NCBI RefSeq assembly: GCF_041929205.1
Contig: NZ_JBHFNT010000218.1
Strand: one strand, 5' to 3'
Source: Floridanema evergladense
Lineage (GTDB): Bacteria > Cyanobacteriota > Cyanobacteriia > Cyanobacteriales > Aerosakkonemataceae
DNA: 64,000 nucleotides
Part shown: piece by piece, positions 51,515 through 62,011 of the stretch
Layout: the number at the start of each line of letters is the position of its first letter
Numbering within the stretch: position 1 is the stretch's first letter
Notes under the pieces: generated by a model
The model's database searches: none
What the model was told of the DNA's origin: nothing
What the model saw: the letters and a program-made list of their open reading frames with translations, nothing else
Translations under genes and position numbers: made by a program

Positions 51515-53251
51515 TCATCTGCTATTATTGACAGTGATAGGTTTAGGAATAATTGGTAGTGGTGGTCTACCTCCAAAAGATTGTTCTAATTCTTCAGGAG
51601 TTAAAGAACGAATTAAGTCTAATTGCAGCGGTTTCCGACTAATAGATTGAGCAAAAGCTGCATTTAGAAAACCTTTATATTCTGAGCGATCGTTGAGATA
51701 AGCTTGCATAAAGACTAAGCTTAACCCTTTAATATAATCTCTGGCTAACTTAGGATCTTGCCCAGCTAATAAAAATCCTAAAGTATTTGGTTGTGGTGCT
51801 TGATCTGTGCCATCAAATCGATCGGCAGCAGCGTGTCCGCTGGGAATAATTACTGTGAGATATTTGTCGGAATTTTGCATCCAAATAAAAGGTTGAATTT
51901 GTTCTTCAACTACTGAAGCAATAATATCAGCACTTCCACCTAAAATCATAGTGGGAGCTTGAATTTTACTCATACCTTCTGGGCCAAAAACTATACTAGT
52001 TAAAGGATTAAGTGCGATCGCCGCTTTAATTCTCGGATCGCTCAAATTCTCAGTTAACGGAGGCAAATCTACCGCCAAACATTGTAAAAAATAAGAAGCA
52101 TTCAGGGTGATTTGTCTATCATTACATTCTTGGGCGATGCGGGCTTGATTAAATTTTGCTCCTACCAGTGCTAAAGCAGTATAACCGCCAAAAGAATGTC
52201 CAATTACCCCAATTTGTTGCAGATTAATTTTTCCGGCTAATTCCGATCGGGATAATCGTTCTAATTCATCAAGAGTATACTTAACATCTAATGGTCGATC
52301 GACAAATTCTCTGCGATCGACACTACTTCTAGTTATTCCTAAAAGTAAAGCTTGTCTTCTAGTAGCATCGCTACCAATATGTTGAGGTAAAACAGCCACA
52401 AAACCATGAGAAGCTAAATGTTCTCCCAAATAAGAAAATGCTTTGGGATCGGAACCTAAACCATGAGAAATTACCACCACTGGCGCAGGTTGAGACAAAC
52501 CTTCCGGGATGTACAATTCAACGCGAAAACTATGGGGAGAATTACTTCTTCCTGAAGATTGAATATTCCGAGTTAACTGTAAAGTACGTTGGGAAAAACG
52601 AAATCTTCCCGGTTTTTGGAAATCTCCAGGTAAGGGAATTTTAGGAGTTGCTGCTGCTTCTTTTTCTCCTACCTGAGAAACAGCATTCACGGCGGCTTTT
52701 TGATAATTAAAAAGTGTGATAAATTGATTTTGTAATTGTAATAATTGATTGGCACTTATGCGGATTTCTGATGTGGGAAACTTTCGCATAATATTAATCA
52801 TCGTCATTCCTTCTGGGTCGGCAGCTGCTAAAATTAAAGCTGCTCTTAGTGCATAGAACCCATTTAATGTTCTTCCCGATCGAATAACAGTTCCTAATCT
52901 TTCTAGTACTTCTTCTCCAATTGGTGCATAAGTTAATTGGGATACTACTACCGGACTAACATCTAAACGTCTCTGCAAGAATTCCCGCAACCTAGCTAAA
53001 CCATCTTCTCTGATAAACCGAGCATAAAAACTTAAATCTCGATCGACTTCGCCAGTTTTAGCAAAATTTTCTAAAGAACTTACTGGTAAAGAAAACTCTA
53101 ATGGGCCATAAGATATCAGAATTGTTTCTGCACCTAGTACTGGTTTCGGTTTTACCCCTGAAAATACCATACTTAAAGTTAAAATACAACTGACATAGAA
53201 AAAGCTGAGGAATTTTTGCTTGCGTACTGATGAACTGGCGACTCGCTTCAT
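51515..53251 (-). CDS. DUF1400 alpha/beta hydrolase, exported
   Basis: About 578 residues from ATG 53251 (upstream in-frame starts to 53299 are weaker). Signal peptide (FLSFFYVSCILTLSMVFSG), then the cyanobacterial DUF1400 domain, then a dienelactone-hydrolase-like alpha/beta fold: oxyanion VVVISHGLGSD, nucleophile elbow GHSFGGY, Asp in GGSADIIAS and His in PSGHAAADR. Probably a periplasmic esterase or lipase; substrate unknown. Confidence 0.85.
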   Translation of the reverse strand: MKRVASSSVRKQKFLSFFYVSCILTLSMVFSGVKPKPVLGAETILISYGPLEFSLPVSSLENFAKTGEVDRDLSFYARFIREDGLARLREFLQRRLDVSPVVVSQLTYAPIGEEVLERLGTVIRSGRTLNGFYALRAALILAAADPEGMTMINIMRKFPTSEIRISANQLLQLQNQFITLFNYQKAAVNAVSQVGEKEAAATPKIPLPGDFQKPGRFRFSQRTLQLTRNIQSSGRSNSPHSFRVELYIPEGLSQPAPVVVISHGLGSDPKAFSYLGEHLASHGFVAVLPQHIGSDATRRQALLLGITRSSVDRREFVDRPLDVKYTLDELERLSRSELAGKINLQQIGVIGHSFGGYTALALVGAKFNQARIAQECNDRQITLNASYFLQCLAVDLPPLTENLSDPRIKAAIALNPLTSIVFGPEGMSKIQAPTMILGGSADIIASVVEEQIQPFIWMQNSDKYLTVIIPSGHAAADRFDGTDQAPQPNTLGFLLAGQDPKLARDYIKGLSLVFMQAYLNDRSEYKGFLNAAFAQSISRKPLQLDLIRSLTPEELEQSFGGRPPLPIIPKPITVNNSR

Positions 53252-53545
53252 AAACTGGGGTTCTTTATTTCTCAAGGAAGATGCTGTCATTAGCAACATA
53301 GGATAAAAGAATACAGTGGATTACAATACTATTGCACAATATGAGCAATCCAGAGCTATCAAGTTCATTCAAACTTAAGAAAAATAGCTCCTGAAATTAA
53401 GCCGGAAACAAAAATTATATTTTCCATCCTTGTTTTCGCAAAAATCCGTAACAAAATTCCCCAACAAAAAAGCTGATGTTTAGTTGGGTTACTAACTAAA
53501 ATCGCTTTTTGCCTAGACCAAATCTCAAGGAGTTTTTTGAGCATC

Positions 53546-54055
53546 ATGAGTGAGTTAATTGTACTTGGTTTTGATGACGAATATAAAGCTGAAGAAGCGC
53601 GTCTTACCCTAGCTAAAATGCAAGCAGAGCATTTAGTTGATTTAGAAGATGCCGCAGTAGTAGTTAAGAACAAAGAAGGCAAAGTTAAGTTGAAGCAAGC
53701 AGTAGACTTAACAGCTACAGGAGCAATTAGTGGTAGCTTTTGGGGGTTGTTAATTGGTACTCTTTTTCTAATGCCTATTTTGGGTGCTGCTGTGGGTGCT
53801 GCTTCCGGTGCAATTGGTGGTGCTTTATCTGATATTGGTGTGAATGACCAATTTATGAAAGAATTAGCACAATCAATGCAACCTGGCACTTCGGCGCTGT
53901 TTGTTTTAGTCAGAAAAGCCACACCCGAAAAGGTATTACCAGAACTACAGAAATATCATGCCAAAGTATTGCGAACTTCTCTGTCTAATGATGCAGAAAA
54001 GAAATTGCAAGATGCTTTGAGTGGTACTGGTACTACTCCCGCTACTGTTTCCTAA
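53546..54055 (+). CDS. DUF1269 family membrane protein
   Basis: 169 residues from ATG 53546; a TTG at 53537 is nearer to AAGGAG but less usual. LIVLGFDDEYKAEEARLTL and the glycine-rich membrane hairpin GSFWGLLIGTLFLMPILGAAVGAASGAIGGAL identify DUF1269. Function unknown. Confidence 0.85.
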   Translation: MSELIVLGFDDEYKAEEARLTLAKMQAEHLVDLEDAAVVVKNKEGKVKLKQAVDLTATGAISGSFWGLLIGTLFLMPILGAAVGAASGAIGGALSDIGVNDQFMKELAQSMQPGTSALFVLVRKATPEKVLPELQKYHAKVLRTSLSNDAEKKLQDALSGTGTTPATVS

Positions 54056-54109
54056 GCCAAATTAAGAAAGAGTTTCGGATTGGCAAAAATCTCAGTATAA
54101 TATACAGCT

Positions 54110-54142
54110 AGATCCCCGACTTCTTGAAGAAGTTGGGGATCT
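54110..54142. terminator. Palindromic hairpin, bidirectional terminator candidate
   Basis: AGATCCCC with GGGGATCT outside and ACTTCTT with AAGAAGT inside. A common dispersed hairpin in cyanobacteria, here between the DUF1269 gene and the fusion gene. Confidence 0.6.
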
Positions 54143-54166
54143 GTTTACCCTAAAATAATTATTATT

Positions 54167-55438
54167 ATGCCTGCGACAATTGCTTTAATTGCTCACGATG
54201 CGAAGAAAGATGATATAGTTAACTTTGCTAGAAAACACGCACCTTTGTTGGGGCGTTATAGATTAATTGCGACAGCTAATACTGGAGAACGGATTGCCTC
54301 AGAAACTGGGTTAATTGTAGAAAAATTGGCTGCTGGTAGTATGGGCGGAGATGTGCAAATTGCCGCTGAAGTAGTTACAGGGAATATTGTTGCTGTAATA
54401 TTTCTAGTTGAATCTTTTTATGTCCAACCTTATGAACCGAATGTGCAGACAATTTTACAAATTTGTCAGGTACATAATGTTGCCATAGCTACTAATTTAG
54501 CAACCGCAGAGGCGATCGCATCATCCCTAGCCAAAACCTTAGTCGCCCACTTAATCTATAATCCCATATCCGGGCAAGGTAACGCCGAACAAGAGTTAAA
54601 TTTAATTCGAGAATTATTAGAACCACATTTAAATTTACACATTCACTTTACCGAATTAGGAGTCGATCCGGCTACATTGGCTACAGACGCGATCGCCACC
54701 AATGCCGATATAATAATAGCCTCTGGTGGAGATGGCACAGTTTCCGCTGTTGCCGGAGCCTTAATTGGTAGTGGCATTCCATTAGGAATTATTCCCAGAG
54801 GAACCGCGAATGCTTTTGCCGTTTCTTTAGGAATTCCTAGATTATTACCAATTAGAAATGCCTGTCAAATCATCTTAGCCAACAACACTCGCACAGTAGA
54901 TGCTGCTAGATGTAATGGTTTACCAATGATTTTATTAGCAGGTATAGGTTACGAAGCCGCAACCGTAGAAAGAGCAAGTCGAGAATTAAAAGATCGTTGG
55001 GGTGCAATGGCATACTTAATGGCAGGTTGGCAATTACTTGATGAATCCGGTTTGTTTGATACAGAAATTGAAACCGAAGACGGAAAAAATTACAATTTCC
55101 AAGCAACAGCAATCACAATTGCCAATGCTGCACCGCCAACTTCCGTATTAGCTCAAGGTGCAGGACAAGTAATATTTGATGATGGATTGCTAGATGTCAC
55201 CATTGCCACGCCGGAAAATAAATTAGACGCAGTTTCCGCCATGTTAAGAATGTTTGGTGCAGCAATTACTAGAACTGAATTTGAACATAAAAACGTCGTT
55301 CATGGAAGGACTAGGTGGCTGAGATTATCGACAAATCCCCCGCAAAAAGTAGTAGTAGATGGAGAAATTGTTGGTACAACACCCATAGAAGTTGAGTGTA
55401 TTCCTGGTGGGTTAACAGTTTTGGCTCCCAAACCTTAA
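54167..55438 (+). CDS. Methylglyoxal-synthase-like / diacylglycerol-kinase fusion
   Basis: 423 residues. Residues 1-125 are an MGS-like domain (IALIAHDAKKDDIVNF, TANTG, MGGDVQIAA with the catalytic-type D62), but the His that helps catalysis in E. coli MgsA (PHDPDV) is Y89 here (QPYEPNV), and FFWDPL is changed to FLVESF. Residues about 128-420 are a YegS/BmrU lipid kinase: NPISGQGNAEQEL, SGGDGTVSAVAGAL and IPRGTANAFA. The kinase half is probably active; the MGS half may be a sensor. Confidence 0.87.
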   Translation: MPATIALIAHDAKKDDIVNFARKHAPLLGRYRLIATANTGERIASETGLIVEKLAAGSMGGDVQIAAEVVTGNIVAVIFLVESFYVQPYEPNVQTILQICQVHNVAIATNLATAEAIASSLAKTLVAHLIYNPISGQGNAEQELNLIRELLEPHLNLHIHFTELGVDPATLATDAIATNADIIIASGGDGTVSAVAGALIGSGIPLGIIPRGTANAFAVSLGIPRLLPIRNACQIILANNTRTVDAARCNGLPMILLAGIGYEAATVERASRELKDRWGAMAYLMAGWQLLDESGLFDTEIETEDGKNYNFQATAITIANAAPPTSVLAQGAGQVIFDDGLLDVTIATPENKLDAVSAMLRMFGAAITRTEFEHKNVVHGRTRWLRLSTNPPQKVVVDGEIVGTTPIEVECIPGGLTVLAPKP

Positions 55439-55449
55439 CGCCCAAATCG

Positions 55450-55475
55450 CAAGATCGGATAAAATTCTGATCTTG
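55450..55475 (+). terminator. Weak terminator after the fusion gene
   Basis: CAAGATC (55450-55456) pairs with GATCTTG (55469-55475), followed by ATCCTTTAT. Confidence 0.45.
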
Positions 55476-55669
55476 ATCCTTTATACTGAAGCGATCGCCA
55501 ATTATTCCCAACGAAGTGCAACCCTCTACAAGAGTTGTACTTCAGCCTTATTGTATTAGAGACAACGATAAATCTGATAAATTCTTAAAAATTATATATC
55601 TCAACCAAATAACTTGTATAATTCGATCCTGTTAATCAGGCTTAGTTACAAATCTAATCAAAAATAAAC

Positions 55670-57202
55670 ATGACAAAACTTCATATTACAACTACCAATA
55701 GGAAAAAAGTTAATATATCATTCCCAATGCAATTGATCGGTGCAGTCTTACTAGTTTCCTTGACAAGTACAGCTTGTAGTGGCAAGAAACAAACCACCGC
55801 CTCAGCAGAAGCTCCACCACCTGCAATTCCTGTCAAATTGCTAAAAATAGAACCTACCAAGGTGGAAGACACAACCCAATACCAAGGGCAACTGCAAGCA
55901 GTAAAAAGAGTCTCATTAGCACCCCAAACCAGCGGTCGCATTCAACAGATAAATGTTACCCAAGGACAAAGCGTGAAAACTGGGGAACAAATAATGTTAT
56001 TGAGTCCCGAAAGGAGTCAAGCAGACGTGCAAGCGGCGCAGGCGCAAGTGCAAGCCCAAAAAAGCAACTTAGCCAACGCCCAAGCCCAAGTGACAGGGCA
56101 ACAAAGCACCTTAGCCAACGCCCAAGCCCAAGTCAAAGCACAACAAAGCAACTTGGCAACTGCTCAAGCCAGAGTTACTTCCGCCCAAGCAGATGTAGCC
56201 CGTCAACAAGCACAAGTAGAAGCGGCGCGAGCCCAGATTAAAGCTAGAGAAGGCGAGTTGCAGTTAGCGCAGGTAAATTTCGATCGCGCCCAGTCCCTAG
56301 TCAAACAAGGCGCATTACCCAGACAAGAATTAGACCAAAGAACCGCCCAACTAAATAATGCCAGAGCCGCCGTCAGCGTTGCCCAACAACAACTAGTAGC
56401 CGCCCAAAAAGCCTTAAGCAGCGCCCAAGCCAACGTCACAGCCGCCCAATCTGGCGTTACTCAAGCCCAAGCCAGCATCAGATCTGCCGAAGCTACCGTA
56501 TCGCAAGCCCAAGCCCAAATCAAAGCCGCCCAAGCTACCGTATCCCAAGCCCAAGCAGGCGTATCGCAAGCCGAAGCCAATGTCAAAGCAGCAAACACAG
56601 CCCTGGGCTACAACAAAGTCGTCGCCCCCATTAATGGTGTAGTCGGAACTATTCCAGTTAGAGTGGGAGATTTCGTCAATACTGGACAGCAAGTTACAAG
56701 TATTATTCAAAACGACGCTTTTGAACTGCAAATTCCCGTTTCTGTGCAACGCACCCCGCAACTAAAATTGGGTTTGCCAGTACAAATTATTAATCCGCAA
56801 AATAACAAACCTGCCGTTACAGGAAGCATTAGTTTTATTTCACCGCAAATCGATCAAGCTGGTCAAACAATCCTGACTAAAGCTGTATTTCCTAACGTTA
56901 AAGATTATCTCAGAGATCAGTTAACAGTGACAGCAAGAATTGTTTGGAGTGAAAGTACAGGAATTATAATTCCTACTCAATCAGTGACTAGAATTGGCAA
57001 TCAACCTTTCGTATTTGTGGCAGAGGAAAGTAAAGATAAAGAAGGAAAAGCACAAAAGATCGTCAATCAAACCCCAGTGCAATTAGGGCCAGTTCAAGGC
57101 AGTAATTTTCAAGTCAAAGAAGGTTTACAAGCAGGGCAAAGTATTGCTGTGAGCAATATTCTCAGATTAAGAAATGGTGTACCAATTAGTCCCGAACCTT
57201 AA
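55670..57202 (+). CDS. RND efflux periplasmic adaptor (membrane fusion protein)
   Basis: 510 residues. Lipoprotein-type N terminus with STAC at 33-36; barrel-sandwich half-motif (RIQQINVTQGQSVKTGEQI) before, and YNKVVAPINGVVGTI after, an unusually long AQAQ-rich coiled-coil hairpin of about 210 residues; a beta-barrel and membrane-proximal domain follow. It links the RND pump to a TolC-like outer-membrane channel. First gene of a two-gene operon with the pump. Confidence 0.92.
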   Translation: MTKLHITTTNRKKVNISFPMQLIGAVLLVSLTSTACSGKKQTTASAEAPPPAIPVKLLKIEPTKVEDTTQYQGQLQAVKRVSLAPQTSGRIQQINVTQGQSVKTGEQIMLLSPERSQADVQAAQAQVQAQKSNLANAQAQVTGQQSTLANAQAQVKAQQSNLATAQARVTSAQADVARQQAQVEAARAQIKAREGELQLAQVNFDRAQSLVKQGALPRQELDQRTAQLNNARAAVSVAQQQLVAAQKALSSAQANVTAAQSGVTQAQASIRSAEATVSQAQAQIKAAQATVSQAQAGVSQAEANVKAANTALGYNKVVAPINGVVGTIPVRVGDFVNTGQQVTSIIQNDAFELQIPVSVQRTPQLKLGLPVQIINPQNNKPAVTGSISFISPQIDQAGQTILTKAVFPNVKDYLRDQLTVTARIVWSESTGIIIPTQSVTRIGNQPFVFVAEESKDKEGKAQKIVNQTPVQLGPVQGSNFQVKEGLQAGQSIAVSNILRLRNGVPISPEP

Positions 57203-57251
57203 GTGCGATCGGATTTCGGAAATTAATCCCTAACAGCTAAACAGAGTTTTA

Positions 57252-57282
57252 ACTCAAAACTCAAAACTCAAAACTCAAAACT
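57252..57282. repeat. ACTCAAA heptamer array
   Basis: Four and a half ACTCAAA units just upstream of the RND pump ATG, between pump and adaptor genes. Reverse-complement match to the array at 20951-20988. Confidence 0.8.
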
Positions 57283-57293
57283 AATTAAAAAAC

Positions 57294-60200
57294 ATGGCTG
57301 TATTCTCAATTTCAGACAACTTTATTAAACGCCCAGTACTGACTACAGTTTGTACAATTCTGATTGTACTGATCGGAACAATTTGTATTCCTTTATTACC
57401 GATCAATAACTTACCTGATATTGCGCCGATTCAAGTACAAGCCAACAGTACCTACACTGGTGCTGATGCTCAAACAGTAGCAGATACCGTAACTACCACA
57501 CTGGAAAGACAAATTAACGGTACAGAAGGTTTACAATACATTACTTCTCAAAGTACCAACTCTGGCGCAAGTTCGATTCAAGCTTTCTTTGGTGTCGATA
57601 CCGATCGCAACATTAACCAAGTAAACGTTCAAAATCAAGTTGCTCTCGCTCAACCTCAATTACCAGATGTAGTCAGACAAAATGGGGTAGCAGTAAGAAC
57701 AGCCTCAACTAGTATTTTGTTAGTTTATGGTTTCAACGCCGAAAACAACAAATATGACGATACTTTTATCAGCAATTACTTAGATTTGTACGTTACAGAT
57801 ACTCTGCGAAGAGTGCCAGGTGTAGGGGATTTGACGATTTTAGGTCAACGTCAATATTCGATGAGAATTTGGCTCGATCCTAATAGAATGGCAGCTAGAG
57901 GATTAACCCCTAATGATGTAATTTCCGCTCTACAATCTCAAAATATACAAGTTGGTGCGGGGAGAATTGGTAGTCAACCTGCACCTGAAGATCAAGCATT
58001 CAGTTTCCCGGTAAGAGTGCAGGGAAGATTCCGCAATGAAGCTGAATTTTCCAACTTAGTTTTGAGAGTCGAATCAAATGGCAATTTAATCAGACTAAGA
58101 GACGTTGGTCGAGTAGAATTAGGTGCAGAAAATTATGACCTCCAAGCATTAGTAAATGGTCAACCTGGAGTAGGGATTGCGATCTATCAATTACCAGGAA
58201 GTAACGCCGTAGATGTAGCCGCAAAAATCAAAGAAACGCTGGCAGGGTTAGAAAAATCTTTTCCCCCCGGATTAAAATCTTATGTGGTTTATGACATCAC
58301 CGAGTTTATTGAAACTTCTTTAAGAGAAGTATTTCAAACTCTAATTGAAGCGATTTTGTTAGTAATTTTAATCATTTTCATTTTCTTACAAGATTGGCGC
58401 ACTACAGTTATTCCGGCAATAGCAATTCCTGTGTCTTTGTTAGGCACAATGGGGTTTACTTTAGCCTTTGGTTTTTCCTTAAACACCCTAACTATGTTTG
58501 CTTTAATTTTGGCAACAGGTTTGGTGGTAGATGATGGGATTGTGGTGGTAGAAGCAGTTGCGGGGAAAATGGAACAGGGAATGAGTCCTCGTCAAGCTGC
58601 TTTACAATCAATGAATGAGTTAGCTGGTGCGGTCATTTCTACTTCATTAGTATTGATCGCTGTATTTTTACCAGTGACATTTTTCCCTGGTGCAACAGGG
58701 ATTATGTATAAACAATTTGCCTTAGTTATTATCTTTTCAATTCTCGTTTCTACCTTTAATGCTTTGAGTTTTTCTCCGAGTATGGCGGCGATATTGCTGC
58801 GACCTAAACAAGGAGAAGGTAGAGGGCCATTAGCTTGGTTTTTCCGGCAATTTAACCGCGTATTTGAGAAAATAATGGCGGGTTATGCCAAAGTTGTCAA
58901 ACTTTTAATTAAGCTAAAAGTAGTTGTCTTTGGTGTATTTATTGGCTTGTTAGTAGGTACGGTTCTGCTGTATATGGCAGTGCCTAACGGGTTTATTCCT
59001 GAAGAAGACCAAGGGTTGTTTTTAGGGATTATTCAATCACCGGAAGGTGTGGCTTTAAATTACACCAATAGAGTAGCAAATACCGTTTACCAAGACCTTA
59101 AAGAAGTGCCGGAAGTAGAAGGGTCGTTAATTGTGAGTGGTTTTGGTTTGGATGGTAGTGGACCCAGTAGAGGCACTTTTTTCGTTAAATTAACAAATTG
59201 GGCAAAAAGAACCAAAAAAAGCCAAAGCGTGCAAGCAATTTTGGGGAAATTGAATCGGAAATTTGCTCAGAATCAACAAGCAATAATTCAGGCATTTAAC
59301 TTACCTGCGGTACCAGGATTTGGTGCTACGGGTGGTTTTGAGTTTCAGTTGCAAGATCGATCGGGCGGGCAATTAAATTTCGAGCAATTCCTGAAAAGTG
59401 CTAATGAAATTATTGCTAAAGCAAACCAAAACCCGGATTTAAGTAGAGTTTTCACGCTATTCACTGCTAATACTCCGCAATTAGAAATTGATATTGACCG
59501 GGATAGATTAGCTAGTCTAAATGTCGATTTTGCTCAAGCAATGACCACGTTAGGTACTTATATCGGTGGTCGTTACGTGAATGATTTTAGTATGGGGCAA
59601 CGGAATTATCGGGTGATAGTGCAAGGAGACCAACAGTTCCGTAGTAGACCGGAAGATTTAGAACAAATATATTTGCGATCGCGCACGAATCAACTAGTTC
59701 AACTCAAAGATGTAGCGACCATAAAATCGATCGTTGGGCCTTCAGTAATTTCGCAATTTAACCTATTTCGGGCTATTAAAATCCAAGGAAATCCCGCCCC
59801 AGGTAAATCTTCTGGACAAGCGATTCAAGCGATGGATCAAGTATTTCGATCGGCAGGATTTTCTAATTTAGGTTACGAATGGTCTGGTCTTACCCGTGAG
59901 GAAATTCAGTCAGGCGGTCAAACTGCTTTAATTATGGCATTGGGTCTAGTTATTGTCTTTTTAGTATTAGCAGCACAATACGAAAATTACATCGATCCTT
60001 TGATTATTTTGCTAACAGTACCGATGGCAGTATTCGGGGCAATGCTATTTATTTCCATCGATCCTAGAGATTTGGTAAACGATCTTTATTGCCAAATTGC
60101 GTTAGTAATGTTGATTGGTTTAGCGTCGAAAAACGCAATTTTGATCGTAGAATTTGCCAACCAATCACGAGAAAGTTTGGGCATGACTATTCCCCAAGCA

Positions 60201-60716
60201 GCGGCAAATGCGGCGAAGGAACGTTTCCGCCCAATTTTGATGACAGCTTGTTCAACTTTGGTGGGTTTTTGGCCTTTGGTTATTGCTTCTGGTGCTTCTG
60301 CTGCTAGTCGTTGGTCTTTGGGAGTGGCAGTTTTTGGCGGGTTCTTCGTAGCAACTATTATGAGTTTCTTCTTAGTACCAGTTTTGTATGTGGTAATTAA
60401 GCAAGTGGCAGAATTTGTGTTTGCTGGGAAGAAGAAACAATTAAAAGGCAGAAAAGCAGAGGAAGAAAAAAGTGAAGAAACCGAAGAAATCCCTGAGAAT
60501 GCTGCTAATTCGGATGCAAATAGTCAAGGTTCTGTAGTCTTAGGTAATGGCAACTCACCAACTATGTACTATCCGCCTTCAACTACTTCGGCAAGTGATA
60601 CTACAATTCAACCAGAAAATACTGAAGAAAAGCCTGTTTCTACATCTTCAGAAAGTTCAGAAGATGTGGAACCACAAACACCTAGAAAGTTCCAAGGCGA
60701 CAATAATCCCCTGTAA
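57294..60716 (+). CDS. RND (HAE1-type) multidrug efflux pump, inner-membrane subunit
   Basis: 1140 residues with 12 predicted membrane spans and two large periplasmic loops. Signatures: FIKRPVLTTVCTI at the N terminus, TGLVVDDGIVVVEAV in TM4 (proton-relay Asp pair), GFIPEEDQG and IGLASKNAILIVEFA in TM10. An AcrB-like trimer driven by proton import is expected. The C-terminal 90 residues are an acidic Ser/Glu/Pro tail not seen in AcrB. Downstream of its adaptor by 91 bases. Confidence 0.94.
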   Translation: MAVFSISDNFIKRPVLTTVCTILIVLIGTICIPLLPINNLPDIAPIQVQANSTYTGADAQTVADTVTTTLERQINGTEGLQYITSQSTNSGASSIQAFFGVDTDRNINQVNVQNQVALAQPQLPDVVRQNGVAVRTASTSILLVYGFNAENNKYDDTFISNYLDLYVTDTLRRVPGVGDLTILGQRQYSMRIWLDPNRMAARGLTPNDVISALQSQNIQVGAGRIGSQPAPEDQAFSFPVRVQGRFRNEAEFSNLVLRVESNGNLIRLRDVGRVELGAENYDLQALVNGQPGVGIAIYQLPGSNAVDVAAKIKETLAGLEKSFPPGLKSYVVYDITEFIETSLREVFQTLIEAILLVILIIFIFLQDWRTTVIPAIAIPVSLLGTMGFTLAFGFSLNTLTMFALILATGLVVDDGIVVVEAVAGKMEQGMSPRQAALQSMNELAGAVISTSLVLIAVFLPVTFFPGATGIMYKQFALVIIFSILVSTFNALSFSPSMAAILLRPKQGEGRGPLAWFFRQFNRVFEKIMAGYAKVVKLLIKLKVVVFGVFIGLLVGTVLLYMAVPNGFIPEEDQGLFLGIIQSPEGVALNYTNRVANTVYQDLKEVPEVEGSLIVSGFGLDGSGPSRGTFFVKLTNWAKRTKKSQSVQAILGKLNRKFAQNQQAIIQAFNLPAVPGFGATGGFEFQLQDRSGGQLNFEQFLKSANEIIAKANQNPDLSRVFTLFTANTPQLEIDIDRDRLASLNVDFAQAMTTLGTYIGGRYVNDFSMGQRNYRVIVQGDQQFRSRPEDLEQIYLRSRTNQLVQLKDVATIKSIVGPSVISQFNLFRAIKIQGNPAPGKSSGQAIQAMDQVFRSAGFSNLGYEWSGLTREEIQSGGQTALIMALGLVIVFLVLAAQYENYIDPLIILLTVPMAVFGAMLFISIDPRDLVNDLYCQIALVMLIGLASKNAILIVEFANQSRESLGMTIPQAAANAAKERFRPILMTACSTLVGFWPLVIASGASAASRWSLGVAVFGGFFVATIMSFFLVPVLYVVIKQVAEFVFAGKKKQLKGRKAEEEKSEETEEIPENAANSDANSQGSVVLGNGNSPTMYYPPSTTSASDTTIQPENTEEKPVSTSSESSEDVEPQTPRKFQGDNNPL

Positions 60717-60741
60717 GTAATAGGTAGTGGGTAAGGTAAAA

Positions 60742-60777
60742 TTACCTGCTACTTAGCATCAACTAAGTAGCAGGTAA
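60742..60777. terminator. 15-bp perfect hairpin after the RND operon
   Basis: TTACCTGCTACTTAG (60742-60756) pairs perfectly with CTAAGTAGCAGGTAA (60763-60777). No clear T tract follows, so it may be an mRNA 3' stabiliser rather than an intrinsic terminator. Confidence 0.55.
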
Positions 60778-60882
60778 TAGGGAACAGAGAACAGGCAGAG
60801 GGTAGAAGAAAAGATACTTATCCAACTGATCTGTGTAAATCCTTTTAAATAAATCGAATACCATTCATTTAATCAGGGAATT

Positions 60883-61608
60883 ATGCAGCAGAGTAACTCA
60901 CAAGAATGGGCAAAAGACAAATATAATCGATTACTGTTTGTTCAGCTATTAGCTTTACTAGTGTTTCCTTTTATTCAAGCTAACCCTATAGTAAACTTTG
61001 TGCTTACTGTACTGTTTTTCCTAGTTTTTTTAGGGACACTAATTTTAATAATTGCTGAATTAGAACAGAGTAAAAAAATATTTCGTTGGTATTTAATCCT
61101 AGCATCTATATCATTGATTTTTGAGATTATTGGTTCATTAGACTTAATGAATCAAAGCGAAAATGTAATTAATTTTATAATTAGTAACTTGATTTTCTTG
61201 TTTTTTATGGCTATATCAATAGTTTTAATTATTCGAGAAATCTTTCTGGCTCATAATGTAACTAGTGACACCATTAAAGGCGGAGTGTGCATTTATTTAT
61301 TATTAGGGTTATTTTGGTACAATATTTATGAAATAATTTATCTGGTTAATTCTAATTCATTTAAAGGAATAGTCAGTTCTAATAGTCAAGCAGATCTACT
61401 TTATTTCAGTTATACAACCTTAACGACTGTCGGTTATGGTGACATTACTCCAGTGGTTAATATTGCGAGAATTTTCGCCAATTTAGAGTCAGTTGCAGGA
61501 ATAATGTATCCGGCGATCTATATTTCTAGATTGGTGGGAATTTACAGTAGTCAAAAGGGAGAATCATCTGAACAACAAAGTATAAAAGCACAGGAGAGAA
61601 ACAAATGA
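60883..61608 (+). CDS. Potassium-channel-like protein with pore loop
   Basis: 241 residues with about five N-terminal membrane segments, then the pore helix and selectivity filter SYTTLTTVGYGDITPV (TVGYGD 182-187) and a last span. The filter is that of K+ channels. No RCK or nucleotide-binding domain is present. Its stop overlaps the next ATG by four bases. Confidence 0.87.
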   Translation: MQQSNSQEWAKDKYNRLLFVQLLALLVFPFIQANPIVNFVLTVLFFLVFLGTLILIIAELEQSKKIFRWYLILASISLIFEIIGSLDLMNQSENVINFIISNLIFLFFMAISIVLIIREIFLAHNVTSDTIKGGVCIYLLLGLFWYNIYEIIYLVNSNSFKGIVSSNSQADLLYFSYTTLTTVGYGDITPVVNIARIFANLESVAGIMYPAIYISRLVGIYSSQKGESSEQQSIKAQERNK

Positions 61609-61850
61609 ATTTTAAATTGATAGTTTTTTCCAGTTTAATAACCGCCTTAATTGGGGCAACGATCGGGTTTGCTATAGGTGGACTTTCTCGCCCTAGATTT
61701 AACAGTCAAATCTACCGAGATATCCACCGAAATTATGCTGTAGTGGGTGGCGTGACTGGATTAATTATTGGTAGTTGTCAAGAGTCAATTAGACAGATGA
61801 AAAAACAGCGAGATGAAGAAGAGAGAGAAGGCAAGGAAGCAGGAGATTAA
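61605..61850 (+). CDS. Small membrane protein coupled to the channel gene
   Basis: 81 residues with a glycine-rich N-terminal span (SLITALIGATIGFAIGGL), a second hydrophobic stretch (VVGGVTGLIIGSC) and a charged KKQRDEEEREGKE tail. The ATGA overlap with the channel gene suggests joint translation. No family recognised. Confidence 0.7.
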   Translation: MNFKLIVFSSLITALIGATIGFAIGGLSRPRFNSQIYRDIHRNYAVVGGVTGLIIGSCQESIRQMKKQRDEEEREGKEAGD

Positions 61851-62011
61851 GGGAAAATAATTGAATTATAAAAGTGTTTGGCAATACAAAAACGATCGCA
61901 CCTGCCAGTCATAGATTAAAATAATCGAAAACTAACGACAAATAAATCACTTCTTCTGGTTTAATCTTTAGCGAATAGTACTAGTTAACATTAATAGAGG
62001 AAGTTGATTTT

